Assembly: GCF_000746525.1 (NCBI RefSeq)
Contig: NZ_CP009048.1
Coordinates: 3,465,501-3,529,500, forward strand
DNA: 64,000 bases
Direction of reading: 5' to 3'
Source: Pseudomonas alkylphenolica
Lineage (GTDB): Bacteria > Pseudomonadota > Gammaproteobacteria > Pseudomonadales > Pseudomonadaceae
Below the pieces are notes generated by a model, which worked only from the letters and a program-made list of their open reading frames with translations, was not told the origin of the DNA and searched no databases. Positions 38,179-47,025 of this stretch are shown here, in pieces. Every line of letters starts with the position of its first letter. Position 1 is the first letter of the stretch. Made by a program: the position numbers and the translations under genes.

Positions 38179-39702
38179 ATGGAACGACAGCAACAACCGC
38201 CTTCAGGCGCACGACGGGCAGCCATGAGCTTATGCGCCTGGGCCTGCCTGTTCGGCCTGATCGCCCTGGCATCGGAGATGATCGCCCCGGCGTACCTGGA
38301 CCCGAGCCACCACAGCTTCATCTTCTTCATCGGCACCCTGGGCATGTGGCGCTATGGCAATGCCATCGTCCACTACGCGCGCGGTATGTACTTCCTGCAC
38401 TGGAAGTTCCCGCGCATCCGCAAGGCCGTCGAGCGCATGGGCGATGCGGCGCTGCCCGCGCACATGTTCATGGTGGTGACCAGTTTTCGCATCCCCACCC
38501 ACACCACCTTCAAGGTCTACCAGTCGGTGTTCCAGGAGGTGCAACGGCTCAAGGTGCCGTGCACGGTGATTGCCTCGATCGTCGAAAAAGGCGACGAGCA
38601 GTTCATCAAGCAAATCATGCGCAACGAGGTCAAGGACCGCGACGACATCAAACTGGTGATCGTTCGCGCCCGTGGTACCGGCAAGCGTGATGGCCTGGCC
38701 CATGCCTTCCGCGCCCTGTCGCGGCAGATGCCGCTGGAGGATTCGGTGGTCGGTGTGGTCGATGGCGACACCATGATGCTGCCGGGCTGCGTCGAACGGG
38801 CGGTCAAGCTGTTCGCTTACCTGCCCAAGGTTGGCGGCCTGACCACCAACGAGTTCTGCGAGGTCGAAGGCAGCAATCTGATGCGCCAGTGGCACTCGAT
38901 GCGCTTTGTCCAGCGGCACATCAACATGTGCTCCATGGCCCTGTCGCACCGGGTGCTGACCCTGACCGGACGGCTGTCGTTCTTTCGCGCCAGCGTCATG
39001 ACCAATCCGGACTTCATCCGCGACGTCGAAGCCGACTTTCTCGAACACTGGCGCCTGGGCCGCTTCCAGTTCCTCACCGGTGACGACAAGTCGTCGTGGT
39101 TGAGCCTGATGCGTGCTGGCTGGGACACCTTCTACGTGCCCGACAGCAATACCCTGACCGTCGAGCATCCACCGGACAACAGCTTCTGGCGCGCCACCCG
39201 CCTGCTGATGTTCCGCTGGTACGGCAACTCGCTGCGCCAGAACTTTCGTGCCACCGCCCTGCTCGGCCGCGCGCGCCTGGGCCTGTTCACCCTGTATGTG
39301 CTGCTCGATCAGCGGGTGTCGATGTGGACCTGTCTGATGGGCCTGACCGCCTCGGTGGTCGCAGGCCTCGTGTTCGGCATCCAGTACCTGCTGGTGTACC
39401 TGTTCTGGGTGCTGCTGTCGCGCAGCATTGTCACCGTGCTGTTTCTGTTCGCAGGCCACCCGGTGAGCCCGGTGTACCCCTTCGTTCTTTATTACAACCA
39501 GATTGTCGGCTCGGTGATGAAGATCTACGCGCTGTTCCATATGGACCAGCAGCGCTGGACCCGACAGAAAACCACTTTAAGCAACGGCAGCGTCGACTTC
39601 GATGCCGCCCTGAACCGCTGGTCCTCCAAGGCGATGCTGTTTTCTTCCATCGCGATTTTCTTCGGGGTCATCTCGGTTCTTCTCGAACTCACGCAACGTT
39701 AA
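38179..39702 (+). CDS. alg8: Alg8-like membrane glycosyltransferase (polymerase)
   Basis: Processive GT2 inner-membrane glycosyltransferase (507 residues) that polymerises GDP-mannuronate in alginate synthesis, together with Alg44. N-terminal membrane helices (SLCAWACLFGLIALA) precede the cytoplasmic GT domain with the DxD-type motif VVGVVDGDTMMLPG, TTNEFCEVEGSN and the acceptor-side TGDDKSSWLSLMRAGWDTFY. C-terminal helices follow. RQNFRA and the WTRQ segment are shared with Alg8. Overall it is clearly Alg8-like but only about half identical to P. aeruginosa by eye. It starts 156 bp after algD and ends 15 nt before alg44. Confidence 0.92.
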   Translation: MERQQQPPSGARRAAMSLCAWACLFGLIALASEMIAPAYLDPSHHSFIFFIGTLGMWRYGNAIVHYARGMYFLHWKFPRIRKAVERMGDAALPAHMFMVVTSFRIPTHTTFKVYQSVFQEVQRLKVPCTVIASIVEKGDEQFIKQIMRNEVKDRDDIKLVIVRARGTGKRDGLAHAFRALSRQMPLEDSVVGVVDGDTMMLPGCVERAVKLFAYLPKVGGLTTNEFCEVEGSNLMRQWHSMRFVQRHINMCSMALSHRVLTLTGRLSFFRASVMTNPDFIRDVEADFLEHWRLGRFQFLTGDDKSSWLSLMRAGWDTFYVPDSNTLTVEHPPDNSFWRATRLLMFRWYGNSLRQNFRATALLGRARLGLFTLYVLLDQRVSMWTCLMGLTASVVAGLVFGIQYLLVYLFWVLLSRSIVTVLFLFAGHPVSPVYPFVLYYNQIVGSVMKIYALFHMDQQRWTRQKTTLSNGSVDFDAALNRWSSKAMLFSSIAIFFGVISVLLELTQR

Positions 39703-39717
39703 GGAAAGCCGCCTGCC

Positions 39718-40881
39718 ATGAGTAGCTCAAGTACACCTACAGTTCCCGGTAAAACTGCAGCCAATGTCGTCCATGAAGCGATCGACGAACGCCAGTACGT
39801 GCGCACCCGGATCAATGCCCGCGTCACCCTGGCAGCGGCCGGCCAGCCGACTGTGGAAACCACCTTGCAGGACATTTCCCTGGGCGGTATCGGCCTGCGT
39901 CACGACAAACCGCTGACCATCGGCAGCCTGTACAACGCCTCGATCCGCCTGCGCCTGAACCAGGTCGACCTGAGCCTGGACAGCAAGGTGCGCATCGTCT
40001 CCCAGCGCGGCGAAGAAGTCGGCGCCCAGTTCGTCGACCTCGATGCGCAGAAGCGCGACATCCTGCGCTACATCATCAGCGCCTACCTGTCGGGCGAGAT
40101 TGCCGACATCAACGGCCTGTTCAACGTGATGCAGCGCGAGAACTACATCAAGGAACGCAAGCAACAGCACGCCAGCGCGCGCAGCAGCAGCGATCGTCTC
40201 AAGGCCGTGACCGGCACTCTGCTCTACGCCGCTGCCGGTCTCGCCGCCCTGGGCTTTGTGGCCTACAAGAGCTACCTGCTGTTCTTCCGCATTCCCGCGG
40301 TGCAGGCCCAGGTCTCAGCCAACGCCCAGCTCATCAGCATGCCCGACAACGGCTATGTGAAGTTCCTCCTGCAGCCCGGCCAGACCGAGGTGAAAGCCGG
40401 CCAGCCGCTGGCCAATATCTCCACCCAGCTGGCCACCAGCTTCACCAGCCCGGCGGACATGAAAGCCGTGGCCGACCTGTCGCCAGGCGATCTGCAGACG
40501 CTGCTCGGACGCGCCACCATCGAGACGGTGATCAACAGCCCGTGCGACTGCGAGGTTTACTTCCCGAGCAAGCCGCTGGATGGCTACGGCTACAAACAGG
40601 CGCCGCTGATGCACTTGCTGCCGCGTGACGAAGGCCTGTTCGTTACCGCCAATGTGCCGTTCGACAAGCTGGCCGATATCTCCCGGGTCACCTCGGTGGA
40701 CCTGAAGGTGTTCGGCCTGGACCAGCACTTCAGCGGCAAGGTGGTCGACTCGCGTGTCGATGAAGCCAACAAGAACCTCGCCCTGACCATCGCTCCGGAC
40801 ACCCCGTTGCCACGCCAGGCCTACCAGAAGCCGGTGGCGGTGGACCTGTTCCTGGGCTTGCCGTTCACGGCATCGCGTTGA
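39718..40881 (+). CDS. alg44: Alg44-like PilZ c-di-GMP receptor and co-polymerase
   Basis: Inner-membrane protein of 387 residues. The N-terminal cytoplasmic PilZ domain carries the c-di-GMP motif RxxxR (RQYVR, residues 25-29) and DxSxxG (DISLGG, 52-57). One membrane helix follows (GTLLYAAAGLAALGFVAYK, about 165-190), then a periplasmic HlyD-like domain with the two-cysteine SPCDCEVYF segment also found in Alg44. Binding of c-di-GMP here should activate polymerisation by the Alg8-like enzyme. This gives direct sequence evidence that the polymer is under c-di-GMP control. It follows alg8 by 15 nt with an AAGGA site. Confidence 0.93.
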   Translation: MSSSSTPTVPGKTAANVVHEAIDERQYVRTRINARVTLAAAGQPTVETTLQDISLGGIGLRHDKPLTIGSLYNASIRLRLNQVDLSLDSKVRIVSQRGEEVGAQFVDLDAQKRDILRYIISAYLSGEIADINGLFNVMQRENYIKERKQQHASARSSSDRLKAVTGTLLYAAAGLAALGFVAYKSYLLFFRIPAVQAQVSANAQLISMPDNGYVKFLLQPGQTEVKAGQPLANISTQLATSFTSPADMKAVADLSPGDLQTLLGRATIETVINSPCDCEVYFPSKPLDGYGYKQAPLMHLLPRDEGLFVTANVPFDKLADISRVTSVDLKVFGLDQHFSGKVVDSRVDEANKNLALTIAPDTPLPRQAYQKPVAVDLFLGLPFTASR

Positions 40882-40901
40882 GCGCAAAGGAAGGATTGGC
40901 G

Positions 40902-42353
40902 ATGAACGCGATGATGCCCTCCCGTCTGCTTCTGGCAGGCCTGTGCGTAGCCTGTGCCAGTGCCGTGTCGGCCGGCCAGAGCCTGGAGCAGATCCGCTAC
41001 GCGCTGTACAAGGACCCCAGCGCCAATGTCAGTAGCGACCTGCGCCTGCTGTCCGATCGTGGCGACCTGGCCTCCAAGCTGCTTCTCGGCGATGTCCTGG
41101 CCAACACCGACGGCGCCAGCCGTCAGGAAGTACTCGGCCTGTACAAGGAAGCATTCGCTGACGGCCGTGGGCAGATTCCGGCGCTGGCCTCGCTGGCACG
41201 TCTGCTTGATCGCACCCCGAGCCTGCAAAAAGGCCAGCGTGATTGGGTAGCCCAGGCCTTGACGCGCTATCCGGCAACCCTCGACCCGCGCAATGCCAGC
41301 ACCACCTTGGAGGTGTTTCTGGTCTACCCGCAACTGGTCTCCAACGACCAGGCGCAGCACCTGCTGGCGCTGTACCAGCAATCGTGCCTGCTCAACTGCC
41401 GCCCCGAGCTGTACCGTGCAGTGCTGGCTGAACGCCAGGGCGATCGGCAGACCGCCGAGCACTGGTACCAGCAAGCAGTGCGCGTGGATGTGCGGGCCAT
41501 CGATCGCTACTACCGCTTCCTCGGTGAAGACCAGGACCGCGCCTTCCCGGCCTTCGCCCGTAGCCTCGAAGCCCAGCGGCCAACCCTGGCGGTGGAGATC
41601 GTGCACCGCATCGGCTCGCTGCTTGACAGCATCAACAGCGTGCAGCGCGCCGACCTGGAAAGCGACCGTCAGGAGCGCCAGGTACGCGCCATGGGCACTG
41701 CCCAGGTGCAACCTGACGCCGCGCAGCTGGCCCGGGAAAAAGCGCGCAGCGACGAACTGGAGCTGGCTCGGGCCGAGGCCCTGCGCTGGCGTGACCATGC
41801 TGTCGAGCGCGGCTATGTACCGGCGATAGCGTCCAAGGCCAGCTACATGATCTCCGACCCCACCGCGCATAACGCGGAAGAGACCCAGGCCCTGATCAAC
41901 CAGGTGCAAGCCCATGAGCCGACCCGCGCCAAGGCCCTGCAAGCCTCGTTCTATATGGTCAACAACTGGTTAACCCTGGACCCGCAAAAAGCCCGCGCGC
42001 TGATTGATGAACTGATCGCCAGCCACTACCCCGATGCCCAGTTGCTGCTCGCCGACTACTACAGCAAGGGCGTAGAGGATGAGCCGGACCAGGACAAGGC
42101 CCTGCAGATTTTCCAGGCCCAGGCCCAGGCCGGCTCAACCACGGCCTGGTACCGCATGGCCACCCTGCACGCCTATGGCCGGGCCATCTGCCATGACCCG
42201 GTCAAGGCCTACACCTATGCCCAGGTGGCGCTTGAACTGGGCGAAAGTGGTGCCCGCAGCCTGATCAAACGCCTGGAAAAGACCCTGAAAAAGGATGACA
42301 TCGACCGTGCCCTGGCGGCGCGCGCCGATCTGTTGAAGGAGGCAACCCTGTGA
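40902..42353 (+). CDS. algK: AlgK-like TPR/Sel1-repeat secretion protein without lipobox
   Basis: Periplasmic or outer-membrane-associated repeat protein (483 residues) that in alginate systems helps place the AlgE pore and binds AlgX. Helical Sel1/TPR-like repeats run throughout (QTAEHWYQQAVRVDVRAIDR, AQLLLADYYSKGVEDEPDQD, AWYRMATLHAYGRAICHDPV). The signal peptide is MNAMMPSRLLLAGLCVACAS then AVSA before GQ. Unlike P. aeruginosa AlgK I see no good lipobox, since the cysteines are preceded by CVA or AGL, so signal peptidase I cleavage is more likely. The ATG at 40902 follows AAGGAAGG; an ATG-less upstream extension is disregarded. It overlaps algE by 4 nt. Confidence 0.87.
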   Translation: MNAMMPSRLLLAGLCVACASAVSAGQSLEQIRYALYKDPSANVSSDLRLLSDRGDLASKLLLGDVLANTDGASRQEVLGLYKEAFADGRGQIPALASLARLLDRTPSLQKGQRDWVAQALTRYPATLDPRNASTTLEVFLVYPQLVSNDQAQHLLALYQQSCLLNCRPELYRAVLAERQGDRQTAEHWYQQAVRVDVRAIDRYYRFLGEDQDRAFPAFARSLEAQRPTLAVEIVHRIGSLLDSINSVQRADLESDRQERQVRAMGTAQVQPDAAQLAREKARSDELELARAEALRWRDHAVERGYVPAIASKASYMISDPTAHNAEETQALINQVQAHEPTRAKALQASFYMVNNWLTLDPQKARALIDELIASHYPDAQLLLADYYSKGVEDEPDQDKALQIFQAQAQAGSTTAWYRMATLHAYGRAICHDPVKAYTYAQVALELGESGARSLIKRLEKTLKKDDIDRALAARADLLKEATL

Positions 42354-43807
42354 AAGCGCATCACTCCCTGTTCGGTGCCCTGCTGGCCCTGACACCGCTG
42401 TACCCGGCCATGGCCGCCGAAGAAATCACCGGCCCCGAAGCAGACAGCAACGAACCGGTGCGGGTGCTGCCCAGCGACGGCAGTGCGCCGGTGATCACCT
42501 CGGAGTTCTTCAACAAACTGACCGTGCAGACCGGCTACGGCCCGGAAAACTCCGAGGTCGGCCGCAGCCGCGAGATGTTCTACAGCCTGCGCTACGAGCC
42601 ATCGTTTGCCTGGTACTCGCCGGAAAAGCGCTGGGCCAAGTGGATGGTCTATGGCCGCCTGTGGCTGAACTATGACTCCAGCCAGTCGATCAGCACGCAG
42701 AACGAGAACAGCAACAGCTTCGACCGCGAACAGCCTGAAGGCTGGTACGCCGAACTGCGCGAGCTGTACGTCAAACGCAACCTGCTCGGCGATGACCCGC
42801 GCTTCTCGCTGTCGGTCGGCCGCCAACGCTACTTCGATGACTACGGCATCTGGTGGGACGACAGCCTGGAGTCGCTGCGCTTCAACTACAACGACACCTT
42901 CTCCCGTGGCTTTTTTGCCGTGGGGCAGAAGTTCTACAACTACAACAGCGACGTCAACAGCCTGGCCGACAGCGAAGAACGCACCACCTACCTGATGGGT
43001 GAATACGCCTACCGCTGGAGCGAGCGCAACTGGGCCGGCGTGCGCCTGATGCACGAGAATGACCACAGCGGCCACGACCCGGAAGATCGCTACGACTTCA
43101 AGGGCATGCGCTACGGGCTGTTCTTCAAGGCCGATGACCTGGATGTCAGCCCGCTGTTCAGTGACTACCACCTGGAGCTGGCCGGTCTCGATGGCAAGGT
43201 CGACAACACCGATGGCAACGGCACCACCAGCACCGGCAACAATGCCAGCGGCTGGGCAGCCCTGGGCGAGATCGGCAAGCGCTTTCACGACCTGCCCTGG
43301 ACGCCACGGGTAGCTTTGCGTGGCGGCCTGACCGACAAGCCAAGCAACGAAAACGACGGCTTTCGCCTCAATGCCATCCAGTCCGACCGCATCACCCGCC
43401 AGGGCAGCTACAGCACGCGCCTGACCAGTTCCTTCGTCAGTCTCGACCTGCGCAACCTGAGCTACTACGGTATCAGCCTGGAAACCAACCCGACCCCGCG
43501 CAGTGCCCTCGACCTGCGCGTGACCGACCTGAAACTGCGCGATGCCGACGGCACCCTGCCAGTGCGCATCGACGGTGACCAGCGCAGCGAACGCAACCGC
43601 GCCATTGCCCAGGGCAACCACGGTGGCGGCAAGGATGTCGGGCAAATGTACGACCTCAATTACTACTGGAAGATGTTTCCCGTGGCCATCGACGGCAAGC
43701 ACCTGGACGTCAACGCCCTGGTCAGCGCCAGCTACCTCAATGCCGGCAACGCCCTGGACAGCGGTGATGACTACCAGCTGAGTGTCGGCGTGGTGATCAG
43801 CTACTAA
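42350..43807 (+). CDS. algE: AlgE-like outer-membrane export porin
   Basis: Beta-barrel porin (485 residues, signal peptide ending PAMAA) expected to export the anionic polymer. Alternating amphipathic strands and family words are visible: FSLSVGRQRYFDDYGIWWDD, LESLRFNYNDTF, HEND HSGH-type loop and DLNYYWKMFPVAIDGKHLDV near the C-terminus, ending in aromatic-free VVISY with a terminal Tyr. AlgE of P. aeruginosa shares the SIGRQR...WWD..IESLRW motif. Many arginines lie in predicted barrel strands, fitting an anion channel. It starts at GTG 42350 overlapping the algK stop, with a GAAGGAGG site. Confidence 0.9.
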   Translation: MKAHHSLFGALLALTPLYPAMAAEEITGPEADSNEPVRVLPSDGSAPVITSEFFNKLTVQTGYGPENSEVGRSREMFYSLRYEPSFAWYSPEKRWAKWMVYGRLWLNYDSSQSISTQNENSNSFDREQPEGWYAELRELYVKRNLLGDDPRFSLSVGRQRYFDDYGIWWDDSLESLRFNYNDTFSRGFFAVGQKFYNYNSDVNSLADSEERTTYLMGEYAYRWSERNWAGVRLMHENDHSGHDPEDRYDFKGMRYGLFFKADDLDVSPLFSDYHLELAGLDGKVDNTDGNGTTSTGNNASGWAALGEIGKRFHDLPWTPRVALRGGLTDKPSNENDGFRLNAIQSDRITRQGSYSTRLTSSFVSLDLRNLSYYGISLETNPTPRSALDLRVTDLKLRDADGTLPVRIDGDQRSERNRAIAQGNHGGGKDVGQMYDLNYYWKMFPVAIDGKHLDVNALVSASYLNAGNALDSGDDYQLSVGVVISY

Positions 43808-43821
43808 GGACGGACCCTCCG

Positions 43822-45249
43822 ATGATCTTCGCCTCCAACGTCTTTCTGTTCCTCTACCTGCCGTTGTTCCTGGCCGTGTACTTCCTCGCCCGGCCGCAGT
43901 GGCGCTCGACCGTGATCGTTGCTGCCAGCTACATCTTCTATGCCTGGTGGCGGCCGGACTTTTTGCTGCTGTTTGTCGCCATCACCTACTGGAACTACTG
44001 GTTCGGCCTGCGCATCAAGGCGCGCCTGGATGCCGGCGACAAACGCTGGGCCCTGCGCCTGCTGTGGATCGGTATCGTCGGCAACCTGTCGACCCTGGGC
44101 TACTTCAAATACGCCAACTTTGGCGCCGAAGTGCTCGCCGCCCTGCTCGCGCCGCTGGGTATCAACACCTGGAGCCTGGAGACCATCTTCCTGCCGCTGG
44201 GCATCTCCTTCTATGTGTTCCACGCCCTGAGTTACATCGTCGACATCTACCGCAAGGACGCCACGCCAACCAACAACTTCATCGACTTCGCCGCCTTCGT
44301 TGCTCTGTTCCCGCACCTGGTCGCCGGCCCGATCCTGCGTTACAGCCAGCTGGCGCCGCAGCTGCGCCAGCGCACCCACTCCCTGGAGCTGTTTTCCCTG
44401 GGCGTGTGTCGTTTCATGCTCGGCTTCATCATGAAGGTGCTGATCGCCGACCAGCTGGCACCGATCAACGTGCTGTTCATCAGCGAAGGCACCCTGCAGC
44501 TCAGCGACGCCTGGTTCGGCCTGGTGGTCTCGACCCTGCAGCTGTACTTCGACTTCGCCGGCTACAGCCATATGGCCCTGGGCCTGGCGTTGATGATGGG
44601 CTTCCGTTTTCCGGAGAACTTCAACCAGCCCTACGTCTCGCAGAGCATCACCGAGTTCTGGGCTCGCTGGCACATGACCCTGGCGCATTTCCTGCGCGAC
44701 TACGTGTACATGCCGCTGGTGCGCAAACGGGTGGCCGGGGCACTGCCGGCACTGGTCTACACCATGCTGCTGTCGGGGCTGTGGCACGGCGCAAGCTTCG
44801 CCTTCATCTTCTGGGGTCTGTTCTTTGGCCTGGGGATGGTCATCGAACGCAAATACAACCTGGCGACCAAGATCACCACGCCCTACCACCTGGGACGCAA
44901 CCTGCGCACCTTCGTGCTGATCATCCTGAGCATGCCGCTGTTCTTCACCAACGACCTGCGTCACAGCCTGGACATCTACCAGGCGCTGTTCGGCTTCAAC
45001 GGCCTGGGCTCGCTGGACCTGTACGTGCTCGGAGCCTCGAAGATGGCCATGTCGTTTGCCGCCGTCGCCCTGTGCTGGCTGGTGCTGGCCGGCAGCAACA
45101 ACGTGCGCTACTACGCCGGCAATAAAGAGCAGTACTTCATGCGTCATGTCGGTGGCCTCAAGGCCGTGCTGCTGTGGGCCGGTTTCGCCCTGGCGCTGAG
45201 CAGCCTGGCAGCGAACTCCTTTTCACCCTTTCTGTACTTCCAGTTCTAG
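43822..45249 (+). CDS. algI: AlgI-like MBOAT O-acyltransferase
   Basis: Polytopic inner-membrane acyltransferase (475 residues) that moves acetyl groups across the membrane for polymer O-acetylation. The family histidine lies in GLWHGASFAFIFWGL, at residue 322, the same number as the essential His of P. aeruginosa AlgI. The upstream conserved stretch ITEFWARWHMTLAHFLRDYV holds the second conserved His. About ten membrane helices are visible. In canonical alginate operons algI follows algL; here it directly follows algE, so the acetylation block precedes the modification block. Gap to algE 14 nt, to algJ 9 nt. Confidence 0.95.
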   Translation: MIFASNVFLFLYLPLFLAVYFLARPQWRSTVIVAASYIFYAWWRPDFLLLFVAITYWNYWFGLRIKARLDAGDKRWALRLLWIGIVGNLSTLGYFKYANFGAEVLAALLAPLGINTWSLETIFLPLGISFYVFHALSYIVDIYRKDATPTNNFIDFAAFVALFPHLVAGPILRYSQLAPQLRQRTHSLELFSLGVCRFMLGFIMKVLIADQLAPINVLFISEGTLQLSDAWFGLVVSTLQLYFDFAGYSHMALGLALMMGFRFPENFNQPYVSQSITEFWARWHMTLAHFLRDYVYMPLVRKRVAGALPALVYTMLLSGLWHGASFAFIFWGLFFGLGMVIERKYNLATKITTPYHLGRNLRTFVLIILSMPLFFTNDLRHSLDIYQALFGFNGLGSLDLYVLGASKMAMSFAAVALCWLVLAGSNNVRYYAGNKEQYFMRHVGGLKAVLLWAGFALALSSLAANSFSPFLYFQF

Positions 45250-45258
45250 GAGACGGCC

Positions 45259-46353
45259 ATGTACCCGGTCATGAGTTCGGCGAGCAAGGTCAACGGCATC
45301 CTCTTTGGCGTAGTGCTGGCAGGGATGTTCGTCTATTCCCTGCCGCCAGTGTTCAGCTTCGCCAAAAGCCAGAGCGATGCCTGGAACCTGTTTGTCGATG
45401 GCAAGTTGCTGCGCAAATTCGAGCAGGTCTACGACAAGCGCTTCTTCCTGCGCGAACCCTCGGTTGAACTGTGGGCCAACGCCCAGTACCACTTGTTCGA
45501 CGAAGGCACCAAAGGCGTGGTGCTGGGCAAGGACGGCTGGCTGTACACCAACCAGGAGTACCGCGTACCGAACAACCTGCAAGCCAACCTGGAAGGCCAG
45601 CTGGCGCAAATCGCCGAGGTCGAGCAAAAGCTCAAGGCGCATAACAAACGCCTGATCCTGCTGCCGCTGCCGATGAAGGTGGATGTCTATGGCGCCCACA
45701 CCGAGCGTGCGGTCGATCCGCGGGCGATCAGCCTGTACGACCGCTTCATTGCCGGCCTGCAGGCGCAGAAAACCGAGGTCACGCCCGTGCGTTCGGCCTT
45801 CCTGTACAACAGCGCCGGCCCGGAACTGTTCCTTAAATCCGACACCCACTGGAGCCCGGAAGGCGCGCGGCTGACGGCCTATGAACTGGCCCGTCAGCGC
45901 CCTGACCTGCTCGGCGATGAGCGCTACGTGTCACACAAGGTCGCGGAAAAAACCGTCAAGGGCGACCTGATGAACTACATCCAGTTCAATCACGCCCAAC
46001 TGGCCCCGCAGTTCGGCCCCAGCCAGATCGCCCTGTACGAAACCCTCAAGGCCGAACAGAACACTGACGCGTTGTTCGCCGACGAACAGCAGAGCCTGCT
46101 GCTGGTCGGCACCAGCTACAGCAAGATCGACGACTGGAACTTCACCGGTTTTCTCAAAGAGGCGCTCAACCGCGACCTGCTCAGTGTCGCGGTGGAAGCC
46201 CGCGGCCCGTTCGAGGCGATGAACCAGTTCCTCGCCAGCGACGACCTCAAGAACCCGCAGATCGACACGGTGATCTGGGAGTTCCCGCTGCGCACCCTGC
46301 TCGCCCACCGCCTGGGCTCTCTGAGCCGTCCCGGCCAGACCCAGCATTTCTGA
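45259..46353 (+). CDS. algJ: AlgJ-like SGNH O-acetyltransferase component
   Basis: Periplasmic membrane-anchored acetylesterase-like protein (364 residues) acting between AlgI and AlgX in polymer acetylation. One N-terminal membrane helix (KVNGILFGVVLAGMFVYSLP) is followed by an SGNH-like domain. The DxH pair is KSDTHWSPEGA (Asp195, His197) and the nucleophile Ser286 is in LLLVGTSYSKIDDW. These match AlgJ and AlgX motifs, so catalysis should be retained. It follows algI with an AGGAGA ribosome binding site and precedes algF by 19 nt. Confidence 0.92.
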   Translation: MYPVMSSASKVNGILFGVVLAGMFVYSLPPVFSFAKSQSDAWNLFVDGKLLRKFEQVYDKRFFLREPSVELWANAQYHLFDEGTKGVVLGKDGWLYTNQEYRVPNNLQANLEGQLAQIAEVEQKLKAHNKRLILLPLPMKVDVYGAHTERAVDPRAISLYDRFIAGLQAQKTEVTPVRSAFLYNSAGPELFLKSDTHWSPEGARLTAYELARQRPDLLGDERYVSHKVAEKTVKGDLMNYIQFNHAQLAPQFGPSQIALYETLKAEQNTDALFADEQQSLLLVGTSYSKIDDWNFTGFLKEALNRDLLSVAVEARGPFEAMNQFLASDDLKNPQIDTVIWEFPLRTLLAHRLGSLSRPGQTQHF

Positions 46354-46372
46354 CACTTTCAAGGAGATCGAC

Positions 46373-47017
46373 ATGAACCGTTCGCTCAAGCACCTGCTCA
46401 CCGCCAGCGCCTTGTTGCTGGTCAGCACCCAAGGCGTGGCCGCCGAAGGCAACGCCGACCTGTACGACGCCGTGGCCCCGGCCGACTCCGCCTTTGTGCG
46501 GGTGCTCAACCTGTCCGAGAGCAACATCGACGTGACTCTGAGCGGCAAGGTCAACCCGCAGCGGGTCGCCGCCGGACAACTGAGTGGCTACCGTTTCACC
46601 CCGGCCGGTAACCACAAGATCGCCGTCGGTGCCAAGGCCATCGAGCCACAGCTCAAGGCCAATGCCGCGAGCACCGTGGTCTATGACGGCAACACGCTGA
46701 CGCTGATTGCCGACAAGTACGTCAACGAGCCGAAAAAAGCGCAGATCGCCTTCTACAACCTGACCCCGGCCAAGGTCGCGCTGAAAACCGTCGATGGCAA
46801 GAGTGTGGTGGTCGACACCCTGGGCAAGGACCAGACCGGTAGCCGCATGGTCAACGAAATCAAGATCGGTTTTGCCGCCTATGACCAGCAGCAGAAAATC
46901 GCCCAGTTCGACGAACTGTTCCTCAAGAAAGGCCGTTCCTATAGCTACGTACTGCTGCCTCAGGGCAACGGCTATCGCAGCATGAGCCTGGCCAACAGCA
47001 TCGACCCGAGCGAGTGA
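46373..47017 (+). CDS. algF: AlgF-like periplasmic acetylation adaptor
   Basis: Periplasmic protein (214 residues) needed for alginate O-acetylation, thought to bridge AlgJ and AlgX. The signal peptide is MNRSLKHLLTASALLLVSTQ with cleavage after GVAA. Two beta-sandwich-like repeats follow (ADSAFVRVLNLSESNIDVTL and KAQIAFYNLTPAKVALKTVD), the same two-domain pattern as AlgF. No catalytic motif is expected. It overlaps a GTG of the next gene; the algX-like start is 9 nt downstream. Confidence 0.9.
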   Translation: MNRSLKHLLTASALLLVSTQGVAAEGNADLYDAVAPADSAFVRVLNLSESNIDVTLSGKVNPQRVAAGQLSGYRFTPAGNHKIAVGAKAIEPQLKANAASTVVYDGNTLTLIADKYVNEPKKAQIAFYNLTPAKVALKTVDGKSVVVDTLGKDQTGSRMVNEIKIGFAAYDQQQKIAQFDELFLKKGRSYSYVLLPQGNGYRSMSLANSIDPSE

Positions 47018-47025
47018 GCGGCGCC

